DNA from: Ruegeria lacuscaerulensis ITI-1157 | GTDB lineage: Bacteria > Pseudomonadota > Alphaproteobacteria > Rhodobacterales > Rhodobacteraceae | DNA length: 64,000 nt | Assembly (NCBI GenBank): GCA_000161775.1 | Contig: GG704596.1 | Span: 2,132,178 to 2,196,177, forward strand | Direction of reading: 5' to 3' | Shown here: positions 62,997 to 64,000 of the stretch, piece by piece | Position numbering within the stretch: position 1 is the stretch's first letter | Layout: the number at the start of each line of letters is the position of its first letter | Made by a program: the position numbers and the translations under genes | The notes under the pieces: model-generated | The model's database searches: none | Told to the model about the DNA's origin: nothing | Seen by the model: only the letters and a program-made list of their open reading frames with translations

Positions 62997-63803
62997 TCAG
63001 CGCGCCAGGTTCAGGCGGAACCGCATCTTGGCCTTGCGCGCCACCGGCAGGTGCCGGTTCAGCCGCTTGTTGATCAGGCCGAACACGCCCACGATCACCA
63101 GCGTCAGCAGGATGAAATAGAACGCCAGGATCGGGTAGGGGACGAACGGGTTGAACGTCTTGTCGGCGAAATAGCTGGCATAGTACAGCGCGTCCCCGCG
63201 TTGCTGCCAGGCCGGAAAGGCCGAGAAGAAGACCAGCGTGGTGGCATGGAACAGGAAAATCGCCTCGTTCGTGTAGGCGGGCCAGGCCAACCGCAGCATG
63301 GTGGGCCACACGATCCGGCGGAAGCGCGACCAGCCGGACATGCCATAGGCATCGGCGGCCTCGATATCGCCCTTGGGGATCGACCGCAGCGCGCCATAGA
63401 ATATCTCGCCCGAATAAGCGGCGGTGTTCAGGAACAGCACGATCAGCGCCCCCAGCCAGGCCGAGGTGAAGGCGTCGAACATCGGGTAGGTCTTCTTGAG
63501 CGACAGGAACAGGAAGTAGGCAAAGAAGAACTGGATGAACAGTGGTGACCCGCGGAAGATGAAGATGAACCACTCGGACGGTTTGCGCAGCCACTTGCGG
63601 CTGGACGCCTTGCCCAGGGCCACGGCCGTGGCCAGGAAGAACCCGGTGGCCAGCGCCATCACGCCGAAATAGATGTTCCAGATCATCCCCGAGCCGATCA
63701 GGGTGAACTGTTCGCACAGGGTGAAATCGCTGCGCGGCAGCAGGCGCTCGCCGATGCCGATCGAACGCAGGCCGTAATCCTGGATGGTCTGCAGGCAGCT
63801 CAT
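62997..63803 (-). CDS. Polar amino acid ABC transporter permease (HisM type)
   Basis: 268 residues, about five to six membrane helices. Binding-protein-dependent permease EAA-type motif: YSGEIFYGALRSIPKGDIEAADAYGMSGWSRFRRIVWPTMLRLAWPAYTNEAIFLFHATTLVFFSAF. The N-terminal block (SEWFIFIFRGSPLFIQFFFAYF) is that of the His/Glu/Gln/Arg/opine family. ATG at 63803 overlaps the stop of the upstream permease (ATGA). It is the second of a HisQ/HisM-type pair. Confidence 0.9.
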   Translation of the reverse strand: MSCLQTIQDYGLRSIGIGERLLPRSDFTLCEQFTLIGSGMIWNIYFGVMALATGFFLATAVALGKASSRKWLRKPSEWFIFIFRGSPLFIQFFFAYFLFLSLKKTYPMFDAFTSAWLGALIVLFLNTAAYSGEIFYGALRSIPKGDIEAADAYGMSGWSRFRRIVWPTMLRLAWPAYTNEAIFLFHATTLVFFSAFPAWQQRGDALYYASYFADKTFNPFVPYPILAFYFILLTLVIVGVFGLINKRLNRHLPVARKAKMRFRLNLAR

Positions 63804-64000
63804 GCGGTGGTCTCCTTGCGCAGTAGCTCTCCGCCGGAAGTGGCCTGGCCATGCGACAGGCGGCGCATCAGCCGTTCGAGGCCGATCTCGGAAACGCGGG
63901 TCATGCCAAGGTAGAAAACCAGCAGGAACAGGAAGTACCACATGCGCCAGTCGCCATGCGGATAGGCGGTAAATTTCGAGGTCTTGGTGCCGCCCAACTC
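63800..64000 (-). CDS. Polar amino acid ABC transporter permease, C-terminal part (HisQ type)
   Basis: The visible 66 residues run off the window end. They hold the last membrane helix (MWYFLFLLVFYLGMTRVSEIGLERLMRRLSHGQ), typical of the C-terminus of HisQ-type permeases. Operon partner of the HisM-type gene by ATGA overlap. The substrate-binding protein and ATPase would lie beyond the window. Confidence 0.75.
   Translation of the reverse strand, partial: ELGGTKTSKFTAYPHGDWRMWYFLFLLVFYLGMTRVSEIGLERLMRRLSHGQATSGGELLRKETTA

Overview
The window looks like a chromosomal segment of an alphaproteobacterium of the order Rhodobacterales (Roseobacter group). The evidence is the PhyR-NepR-EcfG stress module, the phaZ/phaC-phaP-phaR order, a PopZ-like gene beside a tolC gene, alphaproteobacterial small-protein families, and high GC with dense, often 1-4 base overlapping genes. 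The exact genus cannot be fixed from the sequence alone.

Layout. 1-1.86 kb: end of a 3-hydroxyisobutyrate dehydrogenase-like gene and a heavily decayed IS3-family transposase. 1.86-18.4 kb: a general-stress-response island. PhyR, NepR, EcfG and an HWE/HisKA_2-type sensor kinase are followed by envelope and protection genes (MscS, PLD-like protein, AI-2E-type permease, DUF3618, holin-III-like, CsbD, PRC-barrel, FNT channel, DUF883, DUF1328, a TPP enzyme, Dps, DUF202). Ten EcfG-type promoters (GGAAC-N16/17-CGTT) can be read directly between 3.7 and 17.3 kb, eight of them as four head-to-head pairs. 18.4-29 kb: a gene-free stretch, tRNA-Cys, PIMT-like methyltransferase, TolC, a PopZ-like protein, cobQ, efp, an ATPase-less ABC membrane domain, ygfZ and nsrR.

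29-41.7 kb: an AT-richer HrgA/COG2958-like gene next to parE, then an alpha/beta hydrolase, polyphosphate kinase 2, a MATE pump, aspartate aminotransferase, small regulators, sdhE, tandem DUF1194 genes, gloA, thyX and a cold shock gene. 42.6-45.2 kb: a complete bufferin-type RiPP operon (bufA precursor, MNIO enzyme bufB, bufC, DoxX). 45.4-51.3 kb: thrS, several alpha/beta hydrolases and a zinc-binding protein. 51.3-55.8 kb: the polyhydroxybutyrate cluster phaZ, phaC, phaP, phaR with TGCTGC-type candidate PhaR sites. 55.8-61.9 kb: a DegT-type aminotransferase and a glutamylation-type polyamine/amine catabolism cluster (two PuuA-like ligases, a class I glutamine amidotransferase, a PuuB-like oxidase) with a shared palindromic operator. 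62-64 kb: a MerR-controlled MerT-like/GDCCVxC pair and two polar amino acid ABC permeases, the second cut by the window end.

How the parts work together: PhyR sequesters NepR when phosphorylated, which frees EcfG. The promoter pattern says EcfG then switches on its own module, the osmotic and envelope proteins and Dps. The pha genes store and mobilise carbon under PhaR. The puu-like genes are probably induced together through the TTTGATCAAA palindrome. The bufferin operon probably makes a periplasmic copper-binding peptide.
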